Shown: positions 53,203 through 62,846 of the stretch, piece by piece | How the letters are laid out: each line of letters opens with the position of its first letter | Position numbering within the stretch: the first letter of the stretch is position 1 | DNA from: Martinezella hainanensis | GTDB lineage: Bacteria > Pseudomonadota > Alphaproteobacteria > Rhizobiales > Rhizobiaceae | Direction: 5' to 3' | DNA length: 64,000 bases | Assembly: GCF_900094555.1 (NCBI RefSeq) | Contig: NZ_FMAC01000015.1 | Location: 62,001 to 126,000 of the forward strand | Made by a program: the position numbers and the translations under genes | The notes under the pieces: generated by a model | Told to the model about the DNA's origin: nothing | The model's database searches: none | The model's input: only the letters and a program-made list of their open reading frames with translations

Positions 53203-56200
53203 TTGAGCGTCAGGCCCTGAGATTTTGTCTGCCGCATTGTCTCGGACGCTTTCAACGCCGTCACGCTGCGCTCATGGGCGGAGAGCTGTTGCGCGGTCCG
53301 CATCGTATCCCAGGCCTGCCGGACCTCGGCCTTTTGGGTGGCGTTCATGCCTGATGTGACACGCTGAAAGGCCTCGCCGCTGCTATCCCTGGCGGCGAGA
53401 GGAAGGAAGGTCCGCTCGCCAAAACGCTCGGCGACAGCCCTGGCAAAGCCTTCGAGTTCGGCCTTCACCATTTTGTCGGCCAACGCATATTCGAGACCGG
53501 CCGGCAGATCGTTTCGATCGATGGCGTCGCGAACGCGTTCCAGCACGCTTTTTGCACTCGCTGAGAGCGCGGGAACCTCAAGGGCGACTTGCTTTCGAAC
53601 CGCGAGCTCCTCGGCGTGATTGCGGCGTTCCGCGTCGCTGCGTTGCCGCAGATAATCGCTGATGCTCTCGGCGAGCGGCGAGACATTCTTGAGCGCCCGA
53701 TCCCTGTCCGACTTGTCGGCCCGGCTTGCGAGGAGACCGGTCTTGCCCTTGAGCGCGCCAAGGGCCTCCGGCTCCGCAGCAATCTTTGCAATCGTCTTCG
53801 CCGCGATCGCCTGATTGCTCAGCATCGCATCGACATTCGCCGCTTTGAATGCTGCTTCCGGCTGGGCGTAGACATGATGGAAGCGCATCGAAACTTCCTC
53901 CCACTGTTTCTTGAGCGCAGGATCGGCGACGAGTTTGTCTTCGACAGCCTGATCGATCGATTTCGGGAAGGTGGTAATGCCAGCAACCATGGGCTTGGCC
54001 TCCTTTTCTGCAGTGGGAACTGTTCTGGCGGTCGACGTTGCGAAGCCGAGCTTGGCGCCGATGGCCGAGAGCCGGCCGGCGAGATCGATGAGCTTCTGTT
54101 TCTGCCGTACCGTCCATTCGAGACGGTCACGCGCAACGGTTCTGGCGACGTTGACGATGTGGAGGCCGCGCGCTTCTGCAAAGCGGAGTGCTTGGCCGTA
54201 GAAGCTGCCGCCGGCATAATCGAGCGTCGTTTCCTTGGCGTTCCTGCGCGACAGGATCTCGACCAGCCCGCCGGCCTTGGCGAACGATCGGCTGCCGTAA
54301 TAGACGCCGAGATCCTCGCGGTGCCGGGTCATCGCCACATAGGTCAGGTGACGATCGAGCGAGAGCGAGGCCAGCACCTTGACGCGATCGACCGTTGCGC
54401 CCTGGCTCTTATGGACCGTGGTGGCGTAACCGTGATCGACATTATTGTAGAAGCGCTGCTCGACGGAAATCAGGCGGCGATGTTCCCCCTCGCTAATCGC
54501 GACGACCACACGACCCGGCGAGGCTTCGACGATCCTTCCCAGCATGCCGTTCTTGACGCCGAGCGAGCCCTCGTTTTTCAGGAAGACGACCTGATCACCG
54601 GCCGCAAAACCGCGGTTTCCGTCGGCGGTTTTGAACGGAGAGCCTTGATCGATCACGCCACGTTCGATCAGCTTGGCGCGCGCCAGCTCGTTCAGCATGC
54701 GGACATCGCGACGCAGGTGGGCGAGGATCAGCGTAGACTTGGCAGGATCGTAGTCGCGGTTCCAGTCGTCGATGAGGTTGGTGACGGCATCAGCCTTCAG
54801 CTCGGCGCTGACCATCTTGCCGTTGGACTGATAGACTGCGACCGCTTTGCCGATATTGCCGCGCGCAAGGTCCAGCGATGCGTCTCGCATCCATTGCTCA
54901 CGCTGGCGATAGATGGTTTCGAGTTCGGCATAGCCAATGCGATCGGCGATTGCCCGAAACGCGGCGCCTGCCTCAATCGGCTGAAGCTGTTCGGGATCGC
55001 CCACCAGTACGAGCTTGGCACCAGACTTCGTCACCGCGTCGACGAACAGCGCCATCTGCCTGGATGACACCATGCCGGCCTCGTCCAGGACGAAGATCGT
55101 CGTGTCGTCGAGCTGCCCACGACCTTGGCTCCAGCGGAGTTCCCAGGACGCCAGGGTGCGAGACGCAATGCCCGCCTCTTTTTCCAGGCCTTCGGCCGCC
55201 TTGCCCGCGAGCGCACCACCGACGACGCGATAGCCGGCCGCTTCCCAGGCTTCGCGCGCCGCTTTCATCATCGTCGTCTTGCCTGCCCCGGCGCGGCCGA
55301 TAACGGCAGCAATCCGCGCATCCCCAGCGACATGCTCGATGGCAGCCCTCTGCTCATCCGACAGCCGGACGTGGTGCGCAAACGTCGCGTCGAGAACTTG
55401 CTGACGGACGCTGTGCGATGACTGCTGGGAGAGCCAGATCGACTGGTTGGCCATTGCCGCTTCCAGACGGATCAGCCCTCGCGTCGTATATTTTGCGGGC
55501 GCCCGGATACCAGTTGCAAAGTCAATCCGCTCACGATCGAGACGTAGAGTCTGAGGGCTCTGCAGGATGCGCGCCATCAGACTTTGGAACAGGCCTGCAT
55601 CGTCGATATAGCGGTGCAGGATCTTGGCGATGTCGCGCTCATCAAAGACGCTCTTCTCTCGCGTGATCAGGTCGAGCACAATCTCGTGACTATGCTGGAT
55701 CCTGCGCGCATTCTCCGCCCTGCGCTCCTCCTGCAGCTCCAGGCGTTCGAGCGCTGCTTTCTCGTCCGCCGATCCATCACCGCTGGTCGCCTTCCGCTCG
55801 ATCGCCTTCGTCCCGACGCCGAGATGGATCGTCGGGGTCAGCTCGATTCCCTGCTTTTCGAAGGAGCGGCCATCAATCCTGATATCGACGCCGGCAAGCG
55901 CCAGATGCCGGTTCTGGCAGGCGAACCAGCCGTCGCGAAACGCGTTGAAGTTTTCGAGCCCGCCGGCCCAGAGTTCGTAGACGATTTTGCCTGCATCGTT
56001 GCGCAAGGGGCCGCCATCAGGACCTTTCACCGCCACCTTCTTCGACCCGAACCCATCCTCGGTCAGCGGCCGCAAAGTCGTCATCAGGTGAATGTGCGGA
56101 TTGCCGGGCGCATCATGGAAAACCCAGTCGGCCACCATACCCTCGGCCGTGATGTGCCTTGCCACGAAATCCCGCACGAGCTCGATGTTCTGAGCGGCCG

Positions 56201-56519
56201 AGAGCTCAATTGGCAGGGCGATCGTCACATCCTTGGCAAGCTGCGCATCCGAGCGCTTCTCGAACTCCTCCACCCTGTTCCAGAAGTGTTCCGATGCACC
56301 GGATACCGAGCGGTCGGCAATCATCGCCCGGAGCCATTCCGGCGCATCGGCCGGGATCGAAAACTCGTCGTGCAGCAATCCCTGCTTGCGCGTGTAGTCG
56401 ATCGTGCGGGCCTCCCGCTCATATTCCATCTTGGCGCAATGGCGATAGGCCGCTGACAGCACGGCGCTGCGGCCTGAGCCGCGAGCGACGATGCTGACTG
56501 AGAAATGCGGGACGGCCAT
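53199..56519 (-). CDS. traA: Relaxase-helicase TraA
   Basis: TraA nicks oriT and unwinds the transferred strand. From ATG 56519 it is 1106 aa and begins MAVPHFSVSIVARGSGRSAV, the Ti-type TraA start; a 48-residue upstream extension runs through oriT DNA and is rejected. The N-terminal MobA/MobL relaxase has DAPGNPHIHLMT with the metal histidines. A TraI-type helicase follows, with GRAGAGKTTMMKA near 405, VLDEAGMVS and YVAMTRHREDLGVYYG. It is the first gene of traA-F-B-H, driven from the divergent tra box region. Confidence 0.95.
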   Translation of the reverse strand: MAVPHFSVSIVARGSGRSAVLSAAYRHCAKMEYEREARTIDYTRKQGLLHDEFSIPADAPEWLRAMIADRSVSGASEHFWNRVEEFEKRSDAQLAKDVTIALPIELSAAQNIELVRDFVARHITAEGMVADWVFHDAPGNPHIHLMTTLRPLTEDGFGSKKVAVKGPDGGPLRNDAGKIVYELWAGGLENFNAFRDGWFACQNRHLALAGVDIRIDGRSFEKQGIELTPTIHLGVGTKAIERKATSGDGSADEKAALERLELQEERRAENARRIQHSHEIVLDLITREKSVFDERDIAKILHRYIDDAGLFQSLMARILQSPQTLRLDRERIDFATGIRAPAKYTTRGLIRLEAAMANQSIWLSQQSSHSVRQQVLDATFAHHVRLSDEQRAAIEHVAGDARIAAVIGRAGAGKTTMMKAAREAWEAAGYRVVGGALAGKAAEGLEKEAGIASRTLASWELRWSQGRGQLDDTTIFVLDEAGMVSSRQMALFVDAVTKSGAKLVLVGDPEQLQPIEAGAAFRAIADRIGYAELETIYRQREQWMRDASLDLARGNIGKAVAVYQSNGKMVSAELKADAVTNLIDDWNRDYDPAKSTLILAHLRRDVRMLNELARAKLIERGVIDQGSPFKTADGNRGFAAGDQVVFLKNEGSLGVKNGMLGRIVEASPGRVVVAISEGEHRRLISVEQRFYNNVDHGYATTVHKSQGATVDRVKVLASLSLDRHLTYVAMTRHREDLGVYYGSRSFAKAGGLVEILSRRNAKETTLDYAGGSFYGQALRFAEARGLHIVNVARTVARDRLEWTVRQKQKLIDLAGRLSAIGAKLGFATSTARTVPTAEKEAKPMVAGITTFPKSIDQAVEDKLVADPALKKQWEEVSMRFHHVYAQPEAAFKAANVDAMLSNQAIAAKTIAKIAAEPEALGALKGKTGLLASRADKSDRDRALKNVSPLAESISDYLRQRSDAERRNHAEELAVRKQVALEVPALSASAKSVLERVRDAIDRNDLPAGLEYALADKMVKAELEGFARAVAERFGERTFLPLAARDSSGEAFQRVTSGMNATQKAEVRQAWDTMRTAQQLSAHERSVTALKASETMRQTKSQGLTLK

Positions 56520-56600
56520 TGTTTCCGACAGCTCCTTCGATCGAACAAAATCAACGTGTTCGTGAGGAGCGGACGGCCCAGCCGGAGGCTGAAAGCAGAG

Positions 56601-56630
56601 CGTCGCATCAGCGACGTATAATTGCGCCCT
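56601..56630 (+). other. Origin of transfer (oriT, Ti/RSF1010-like nic region)
   Basis: CGTCGC-ATCA-GCGACG is a perfect 6-bp hairpin followed at once by TATAATTGCGCCCT, matching the core of Ti-plasmid and RSF1010-type nic sites (nicking in the GCGCCC stretch). It lies in the 256-bp gap between the divergent traA and traC genes, 82 bp from traA, the standard location. Confidence 0.85.
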
Positions 56631-56687
56631 TCGGATCCGCCCCTTCGGAACGGCCGGGATCATTCACAAATGCATCGCCCTTGGCGA

Positions 56688-56705
56688 TTGTAGGATTCAC
56701 AGTAG
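56688..56705. promoter_or_regulatory. tra box between traA and traC
   Basis: TTGTAGGATTCACAGTAG is identical, in opposite orientation, to a site upstream of repA/traI. It lies 71 bp before traC and 169 bp before traA, where TraR of Ti plasmids activates both operons. Confidence 0.75.
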
Positions 56706-56775
56706 TGCGTTCCGCACTCCCGTCTGGAAACCTCTGCTTGGAAGCATCGATTTTCAGCCAAAGGAGACAAACGGA

Positions 56776-57051
56776 ATGAAGAAGCCATCCTCCAAAATTC
56801 GCGAAGAGATTGCCAAGCTGCAGGACCAGCTCAAGGCAGCGGAAACACGCGAGGCCGAGCGGATCGGTCGCGTCGCATTGCGCGCGGGCCTTGGCGAACT
56901 GGAAATCGACGAAACCGAGATGCAGGCAGCGTTCGAGGAGGTGGCGAAGCGGTTTCGCGGAGGCAAGGGCGGATCGAGCGGGAAGGAGAGGGGAGGCTCG
57001 GCCCAGACGAACCCGCCTGGCACGACTTCGCGCGGCGCTGGCGAGGCTTGA
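56776..57051 (+). CDS. traC: Relaxosome accessory protein TraC
   Basis: A 91-aa basic/acidic coiled-coil protein: KIREEIAKLQDQLKAAETRE forms the coil, and the C-terminus is Gly/Ser-rich and disordered. It matches TraC of Ti plasmids, the first gene of traCDG, presumed to assist TraA at oriT. AAAGGAG precedes the ATG. Confidence 0.88.
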   Translation: MKKPSSKIREEIAKLQDQLKAAETREAERIGRVALRAGLGELEIDETEMQAAFEEVAKRFRGGKGGSSGKERGGSAQTNPPGTTSRGAGEA

Positions 57052-57055
57052 GCGG

Positions 57056-57271
57056 ATGGCAAGGACCGTGACATCCGAGGCCCGCAAGAAGGATACGCGT
57101 GAAAAGATCGAGCTCGGCGGTCTGATCGTGAAAGCAGGCCTGCGGTTCGAAAAAAGAGCGATGTTGCTCGGCGCGTTGATCGAACTCTCGACCCGGCTCA
57201 AGACGGACGCCGGCGAGCGCGGCCGGTTGACGGCGATCGGCGCGGAGGCCTTCACCAATGACGGCGAGTAG
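57056..57271 (+). CDS. traD: Conjugal transfer protein TraD
   Basis: A 71-aa helical protein, 4 nt after traC and overlapping traG by 14 nt. KKDTREKIELGGLIVKAGL is the typical TraD block. ATG 57056 was chosen over a long upstream frame that lies wholly inside traC. It probably helps link the relaxosome to the coupling protein TraG. Confidence 0.88.
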   Translation: MARTVTSEARKKDTREKIELGGLIVKAGLRFEKRAMLLGALIELSTRLKTDAGERGRLTAIGAEAFTNDGE

Positions 57272-59180
57272 ACTTTTCCTCGCGATCATACCGGCATTGC
57301 TGATGGTGGCCGCGACCACTGGACTGGCCGGTATAGAGCAGTGGCTTGCCGCATCCGGCAAGACGGAGGCGTCCCGGTTGGTGCTCGGTCGCGTTGGGAT
57401 CGCCGCACCCTATGTTGCGGCCGCCGTCATCGGTGCGATGGCGCTCTTCGCAGCGGCAGGGTCGGCGACTATTCGGCTTGCGGGCTGGAGCGCCGTCGCC
57501 GGAAGTCTCGGCTCGATTTCCGTCGCAGTCGCCCGCGAGACATGGCGTCTCTCTGCATTCGCGGGATCGGTTCCCAGTGGTAAGTCGATCCTGGCCTATC
57601 TCGACCCGTCCACCATGATCGGCGCCGCGAGTGTGCTGATGGCTGGCTGCTTTGCGCTTCGGGTCGCGCTTATCGGAAACGCAGCGTTCGTTCGGGCGGA
57701 GCCGAAGCGGATCACCGGCAAGCGCGCACTGCACGGCGAGGCCGATTGGATGAAGCTGGGCGAGGCCGAGCAGCTATTTGCAGAGACCGGCGGGATTGTC
57801 GTGGGCGAACGATATCGCGTCGATCGTGATGGTGTAGCCGTTCGCGGGTTTCGGGCAGATGACAAGGACAGCTGGGGCGACGGAGGGAAAGCTCCGCTTC
57901 TCTGCTTCGATGGATCTTTCGGTTCATCTCACGGCATCGTCTTCGCCGGCTCCGGCGGCTTCAAGACGACGTCGGTGACGATCCCAACCGCGCTCAAATG
58001 GGGCGGCTCCTTGATCGTTCTCGACTCTTCGAACGAGGTCGCGCCAATGGTGTCGCAGCATCGCGAGGCGGCCGGGCGCAGGTTTCGGATTCTCGATCCG
58101 CGCCAACCGAAGACGGGCTTCAACGCGCTCGACTGGATCGGTAAATTCGGTGGCACGAAGGAAGAGGACATCGCTTCTGTCGCGTCCTGGATCATGAGCG
58201 AAAGCGGCCGTGCCAGCGGCGTCCGCGACGACTTCTTTCGCGCATCCGGCCTTCAGCTTCTAACCGCAATGATCGCCGATGTCTGCTTGTCCGGGCACAC
58301 CCCCACGGAACAGCAAACTTTGCGTCAAGTTCGAGCCAATCTCTCTGAACCGGAGCCGAAGCTGCGCCAGCGATTGCAGGACATCTATGACAATTCGGCC
58401 TCCGACTTCGTAAAAGAGAACGTCGCCGCATTCGTCAACATGACGCCGGAAACCTTCTCCGGTGTCTATGCTAACGCGATCAAGGAGACCCATTGGCTGT
58501 CATACCAGAACTACGCCGCCTTGGTGTCAGGATCGGCATTCTCGACCGATGACATCGCGTCGGGCAAATCCGACGTGTTCATCAACATCGACCTGAAGAC
58601 GCTTGAGACCCATACCGGTCTGGCGCGTGTCATTATCGGCTCGTTCCTCAACGCGATCTACAATCGGGATGGAGAGATGGAGGGGCGCGCGCTTTTCCTC
58701 CTCGACGAGGTGGCGAGGCTTGGCTACATGCGCATTCTCGAGACGGCGCGCGACGCCGGTCGCAAATATGGCATCACGCTGACGATGATCTACCAGTCGA
58801 TCGGTCAGCTGCGCGAAACCTATGGCGGGCGAGATGCGTCCAGCAAGTGGTTCGAGAGCGCCAGCTGGATCTCGTTTGCGGCTATCAACGATCCAGAGAC
58901 GGCCGACTACATCTCTCGCCGCTGTGGGATGACGACGGTGGAGATCGATCAGGTCAGCCGCAGTTCTCAGGCGCGCGGTTCGTCTCGAACGCGATCGAAG
59001 CAGCTCGCGGCCCGGCCGCTGATCCAGCCGCACGAAGTATTGCAGATGCGCGCTGATGAGCAGATCGTGTTTACCGCTGGCAATCCGCCGTTGCGATGCG
59101 GTCGTGCGATCTGGTTTCGGCGTGAGGATATGAAAGCCTGTGTCGGCGATAACAGGTTCCGACGTCAATCGCGCAACTAG
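57258..59180 (+). CDS. traG: Type IV coupling protein TraG (VirD4 family)
   Basis: A 640-aa inner-membrane ATPase that hands the relaxase-DNA complex to the Trb pore. Membrane segments occupy the first ~150 residues, Walker A FAGSGGFKTTSVTIP lies near 230, SLIVLDSSNE follows, and LFLLDEVARLGYM is Walker B. It is complete in length. It is the last of the traCDG operon; 115 bp separate it from the Hachiman genes. Confidence 0.96.
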   Translation: MTASRLFLAIIPALLMVAATTGLAGIEQWLAASGKTEASRLVLGRVGIAAPYVAAAVIGAMALFAAAGSATIRLAGWSAVAGSLGSISVAVARETWRLSAFAGSVPSGKSILAYLDPSTMIGAASVLMAGCFALRVALIGNAAFVRAEPKRITGKRALHGEADWMKLGEAEQLFAETGGIVVGERYRVDRDGVAVRGFRADDKDSWGDGGKAPLLCFDGSFGSSHGIVFAGSGGFKTTSVTIPTALKWGGSLIVLDSSNEVAPMVSQHREAAGRRFRILDPRQPKTGFNALDWIGKFGGTKEEDIASVASWIMSESGRASGVRDDFFRASGLQLLTAMIADVCLSGHTPTEQQTLRQVRANLSEPEPKLRQRLQDIYDNSASDFVKENVAAFVNMTPETFSGVYANAIKETHWLSYQNYAALVSGSAFSTDDIASGKSDVFINIDLKTLETHTGLARVIIGSFLNAIYNRDGEMEGRALFLLDEVARLGYMRILETARDAGRKYGITLTMIYQSIGQLRETYGGRDASSKWFESASWISFAAINDPETADYISRRCGMTTVEIDQVSRSSQARGSSRTRSKQLAARPLIQPHEVLQMRADEQIVFTAGNPPLRCGRAIWFRREDMKACVGDNRFRRQSRN

Positions 59181-59295
59181 AAAGAAGAGGGCGAACATAT
59201 ACAAGGATAAGTATTCATCGCGCGGCGAACCGCCTTGCAGCTCCGGCTATTGATTCGCAATATTATTGCAATTGATTCTGTAGGAATGCGTCGCG

Positions 59296-60237
59296 ATGGC
59301 GGAGATAAGCAGTGCAGACCTCGACGCGATTCTCTCGGGCGATCCCGAAGAGTTGGGGGTCCATCTCCACCTAGTAGAGCGCAACGTCGAAATCGATGGT
59401 CATAAGGTTTCGGTCTACTGTCATTGCCTGACGACTGACGCCAACGGAAAGGTAAAAGTTCGCCGTCTGGCCGAATTCATGCGCCACGCTGCAGCAGATT
59501 ACGCCATTCCGCGAAGCCGGATTGAAGAGGCGCGCAAGCGTGACATAAAATTCAAATCCACGTCTGCAGTCGCAGCTTTGCACGAGCAAGCGAGGGCCGT
59601 TTTCACGGATCTCGCTCAAACTGGGGAGGGGGGCGAGATGCTGCTCTTCCTTCTCGCCGAGCGGTTTCTCGGATTGCCCCATGTGCTTTGCAAGATGGAT
59701 CTGAAGACTGACAGCCGGATGCACTATCACGGCGCGGATGGTGTCTATGCCGCTGTGGCGGACGATGGGCGCTTGAAGCTCTATTGGGGGGAATCAAAGG
59801 TCTATCAGGATCCGACCGACGCGATCCGTGACTGCCTTAAGTCACTTGCGCCTTTTCTTGTCGAGGATGATCATCACGGGGCGTCGCGCGAGCGGGATCT
59901 CATGCTGTTGAGTGACAAGGCTGACCTCGGCGATCCGCGCTTGTCCGACGCGTTTCGACGCTACTTTGATACGACGTCGCCGCTCTCAAACAGGGTGGAA
60001 TACTGCGGGATCGCCCTTGTCGGCTTCGATGTGGAATTCTACGGAGCCGACGACGGCCGCCTTGTCCTCGATGACATGGTAAAGGCTGCAAAAGCCGGAA
60101 TGGAGGACTGGCTGAAATCGGTCGGAAGACGGTTGACGGCCGAAAAGCTCGACCACTTCGATATCCACTTCCTCTGCCTTCCCCTGCCATCGGTCGACGG
60201 TTTCCGAAAGGCATTTCTTGAGGTCATGGGGCGCTGA
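59296..60237 (+). CDS. hamA: Hachiman effector nuclease HamA (DUF1837)
   Basis: A 313-aa DUF1837 protein. The hallmark block is GEMLLFLLAERFLGLP (Glu114), KMDLKT, HGADGVY (Asp148) and LYWGESKVY (Glu166, Lys168), a PD-(D/E)XK-like active site. HamA with HamB forms Hachiman, a known defence system in which the helicase restrains and then releases the nuclease. The stop overlaps the hamB start (TGATG). The upstream gap has a GCAAT-ATT-ATTGC palindrome and is AT-richer than its flanks, so it may hold the promoter. Confidence 0.9.
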   Translation: MAEISSADLDAILSGDPEELGVHLHLVERNVEIDGHKVSVYCHCLTTDANGKVKVRRLAEFMRHAAADYAIPRSRIEEARKRDIKFKSTSAVAALHEQARAVFTDLAQTGEGGEMLLFLLAERFLGLPHVLCKMDLKTDSRMHYHGADGVYAAVADDGRLKLYWGESKVYQDPTDAIRDCLKSLAPFLVEDDHHGASRERDLMLLSDKADLGDPRLSDAFRRYFDTTSPLSNRVEYCGIALVGFDVEFYGADDGRLVLDDMVKAAKAGMEDWLKSVGRRLTAEKLDHFDIHFLCLPLPSVDGFRKAFLEVMGR

Positions 60238-62846
60238 TGTCTGAGACCGAACTTCAGGATTGGCTTTTCGATGTTTCGTTGCGGGACGAGTTGAAACAGC
60301 TCGGTCTAGTGACAACCTTGCTCGAGCTCGACAACGTGGCACGAGAAGCGAACCTTGAAGGCGTCGGCTTCGACTGGCAGAGACTACTTTTTGCGGCAAG
60401 CATATTGGCGCGTTCGGCAAAGCGTGCCCATCGAGAAGCGAGCTTGCGGATTGCCACCGGAGCGATGTTGTTGCCGACGTCGGAGCCGATCCGCGACGCC
60501 GCGGCGGTGCTTTTCGACAAGCTTTCCAACCACCGTTCGGTACTTCTGGCATTGAAACGCGGGCGCTTGCGCCCGAACATTGCATCCCGCCTTGGCGTCG
60601 GGTTGAGAATAGAAGGCCAACGTAAGCAGCTTGAGAACTCGATCCTGCTCGAAGCGACTGGAGAGCGCGTCGCCGTGAACGATTTCCAGCTGGCGTTTTG
60701 GCGCGCGGCGGGTGAAGAAGGATCGTGGCTATCGGCGTCGGCGCCAACGGCGTCCGGGAAGACCTTCCTCGTTCTCAAATGGCTCGTGGACTGCCTGGCA
60801 GGCGACCAGTCTCGACGGGCTGTTTATCTCGCGCCGACCCGCGCGCTCGTATCTGAAATCGAGGCCTCGCTCTTCGAGATCGTCAAAGCCTCCGGCGTGG
60901 ACATCGAAATTACGTCCCTGCCGTCCGCGCAAAAGTATGGCGCAGTCGAGAAGAGCGCCAAGAAATGCGTTTTTGTTTTCACGCAGGAGCGCCTCCATCT
61001 GCTTGCAAATCTGATGGAAGAGAGGCTGGATATCGATCTGGTGGTTGTCGATGAAGCCCACAAGATCGGGGATCCTCAGCGAGGTGTTATTCTTCAGGAC
61101 GCGATCGAGCGTTTGCTGAGATCGAGTCCGCGTATGCGGGTCGCCTTCGTGAGCCCGGCGACGCAAAATCCGGAAGTGCTCCTTGACGATGCGCCGGAGA
61201 GCACGCCGAAAATCCCGATCGACAGCGACGTTGCGACGGTCCTGCAGAACGTGATCACGGCGCATCAAATGCCGGCGAAGCCGACAAAGTGGAAACTACA
61301 GTTTCGTTATGGTGAGGAGTATCTACCGCTTGGCGTGCTGACCCTACCTAACAAGCCCAATACTCTTCGCAAACGGCTTGCTTTCATCGCAGCGGCGGTT
61401 GGCGAGAGGGGCGGCACCCTTGTATATGCCAATGGTGCAGCAGAGGCCGAAGAGATCGCAGGCCTCATTAGTCAGCTCGTCAAGAAACCGGAGCGGATCG
61501 ACCAGGAATTGGCCGATTTAGCCGATCTGGCTCGAAAGTGCGTTCACAAGAGCTATTCGCTCGCACCCCTGGTCGAAGCCGGCGTGGCGTTTCATTACGG
61601 CAACATGCCATCATTGGTGCGGCTTGAGGTCGAACGGCTTTTCAAAAGCGGAAAGCTGAAGTTCCTGATTTGCACGTCGACGCTGATCGAGGGTGTGAAT
61701 CTTTCCTGCCGGACCATTGTCGTCCGCGGCCCAAGGAAGGGCAAGAATAACCCGATGGAGCCGCAGGACTTCTGGAACCTTGCGGGCCGCGCCGGCCGAT
61801 GGGGGGACGAATTTCAAGGCAACATCATTTGCATCGACGCCTCTGACGAAAAAGCTTGGCCCTCCGGCGTCCCGCAACGAACACGTTACCCGATCCGTCG
61901 GGAGACCGATGCGGCACTGGCGAGAATCGACGATCTGGCGACCTACATCGAGCGCCGGCCTCTCGGTGTCGATATGGAACCTGCACAGATCCGAGCTTTC
62001 GAACAGGTCAGCGCCTATCTGACGACGACCTATATGCGGGACCAGTCTTTGGCTGTCGCACCGTGGGCAAAGCGACAGCCCGCGGAAAGTTTGAGCCGCT
62101 TGGAGGCGTCACTTGCTGTCGTAACGGACGGGTTGTCGGTTGGAGCGGAAATCGGGGCCCGCAATCCGGGGGTGAGCTTGATCGGGCTACAGAGCCTGCT
62201 CAACTACTTCCGCGGCTACGCCGGCCAGCTTGAAGATCTTCTCCCCGCACCTTCGGAAAGCGATGACTCCTATCAGCGGTTTTCGAACATGATGGAGCGG
62301 ATCAACGACCATGTCCTGACGGTATTTCTTCCGAAGACCCTCATCCCACTTCATGCGCTCACGGTTTTGCAATGGCTGAAGGGCTTCTCGCTTCCCACAA
62401 TCATTCGCCGGCGTATCGAATATCTGCAGCGCCGCGACGGGGAAGTCGATACCGCGGCAGTTATCCGCGGCACTCTCGAGATGATCGAGACCACCGCGCG
62501 TTTCCTCGCGCCACGCTATTTCTCTGCCTATGTTGACGTCCTGAACCAGCACTTGCGGGCGGTCAACCGGGAAGACCTGATCGACGCGGATCTCGAAATC
62601 GGTGTGGCGTTGGAGTTCGGCGTCACAGCGATAACGTTGCGATCGCTGATGGAACTTGGAATGTCCCGCATAGGTGCGGTCGCGCTCTATGAAGTCATTG
62701 CTGAAGATAGCTTGGACGAGGCGGCATGCATTCAGTGGGTCGTTGATAGACGCGAGCAACTGGACGGCATGGGCCTTCCGTCGATCGTGGTACGGGAAGT
62801 GCGCGAGAGAGTTTTGACGAGGGCTGATCTGGAGGGGCAGGAATAG
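60237..62846 (+). CDS. hamB: Hachiman helicase HamB
   Basis: An 869-aa SF2 helicase. Walker A APTASGKT is at 169-176, DEAH at 272-275, FVSPATQNP is motif III, ICTSTLIEGVNL motif V and NLAGRAGRWGDEFQGN motif VI. This Ski2/Hel308-like layout is that of HamB. The C-terminal 350 residues are helical. It is coupled to hamA by a 1-nt overlap and to the third gene by TAGTG. Confidence 0.9.
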   Translation: MSETELQDWLFDVSLRDELKQLGLVTTLLELDNVAREANLEGVGFDWQRLLFAASILARSAKRAHREASLRIATGAMLLPTSEPIRDAAAVLFDKLSNHRSVLLALKRGRLRPNIASRLGVGLRIEGQRKQLENSILLEATGERVAVNDFQLAFWRAAGEEGSWLSASAPTASGKTFLVLKWLVDCLAGDQSRRAVYLAPTRALVSEIEASLFEIVKASGVDIEITSLPSAQKYGAVEKSAKKCVFVFTQERLHLLANLMEERLDIDLVVVDEAHKIGDPQRGVILQDAIERLLRSSPRMRVAFVSPATQNPEVLLDDAPESTPKIPIDSDVATVLQNVITAHQMPAKPTKWKLQFRYGEEYLPLGVLTLPNKPNTLRKRLAFIAAAVGERGGTLVYANGAAEAEEIAGLISQLVKKPERIDQELADLADLARKCVHKSYSLAPLVEAGVAFHYGNMPSLVRLEVERLFKSGKLKFLICTSTLIEGVNLSCRTIVVRGPRKGKNNPMEPQDFWNLAGRAGRWGDEFQGNIICIDASDEKAWPSGVPQRTRYPIRRETDAALARIDDLATYIERRPLGVDMEPAQIRAFEQVSAYLTTTYMRDQSLAVAPWAKRQPAESLSRLEASLAVVTDGLSVGAEIGARNPGVSLIGLQSLLNYFRGYAGQLEDLLPAPSESDDSYQRFSNMMERINDHVLTVFLPKTLIPLHALTVLQWLKGFSLPTIIRRRIEYLQRRDGEVDTAAVIRGTLEMIETTARFLAPRYFSAYVDVLNQHLRAVNREDLIDADLEIGVALEFGVTAITLRSLMELGMSRIGAVALYEVIAEDSLDEAACIQWVVDRREQLDGMGLPSIVVREVRERVLTRADLEGQE

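Noticed and set aside
53589..55067. 492-codon plus-strand open frame
   Set aside because: It is antisense to the relaxase-helicase traA, whose motifs are clear. High GC content produces long opposite frames.
55584..56456. 290-codon plus-strand open frame
   Set aside because: Antisense to the N-terminal relaxase domain of traA, with no family pattern.
56520..56663. 48-residue N-terminal extension of TraA
   Set aside because: The extra codons run through the oriT hairpin and nic region, and the family start MAVPHFSVS is at 56519.
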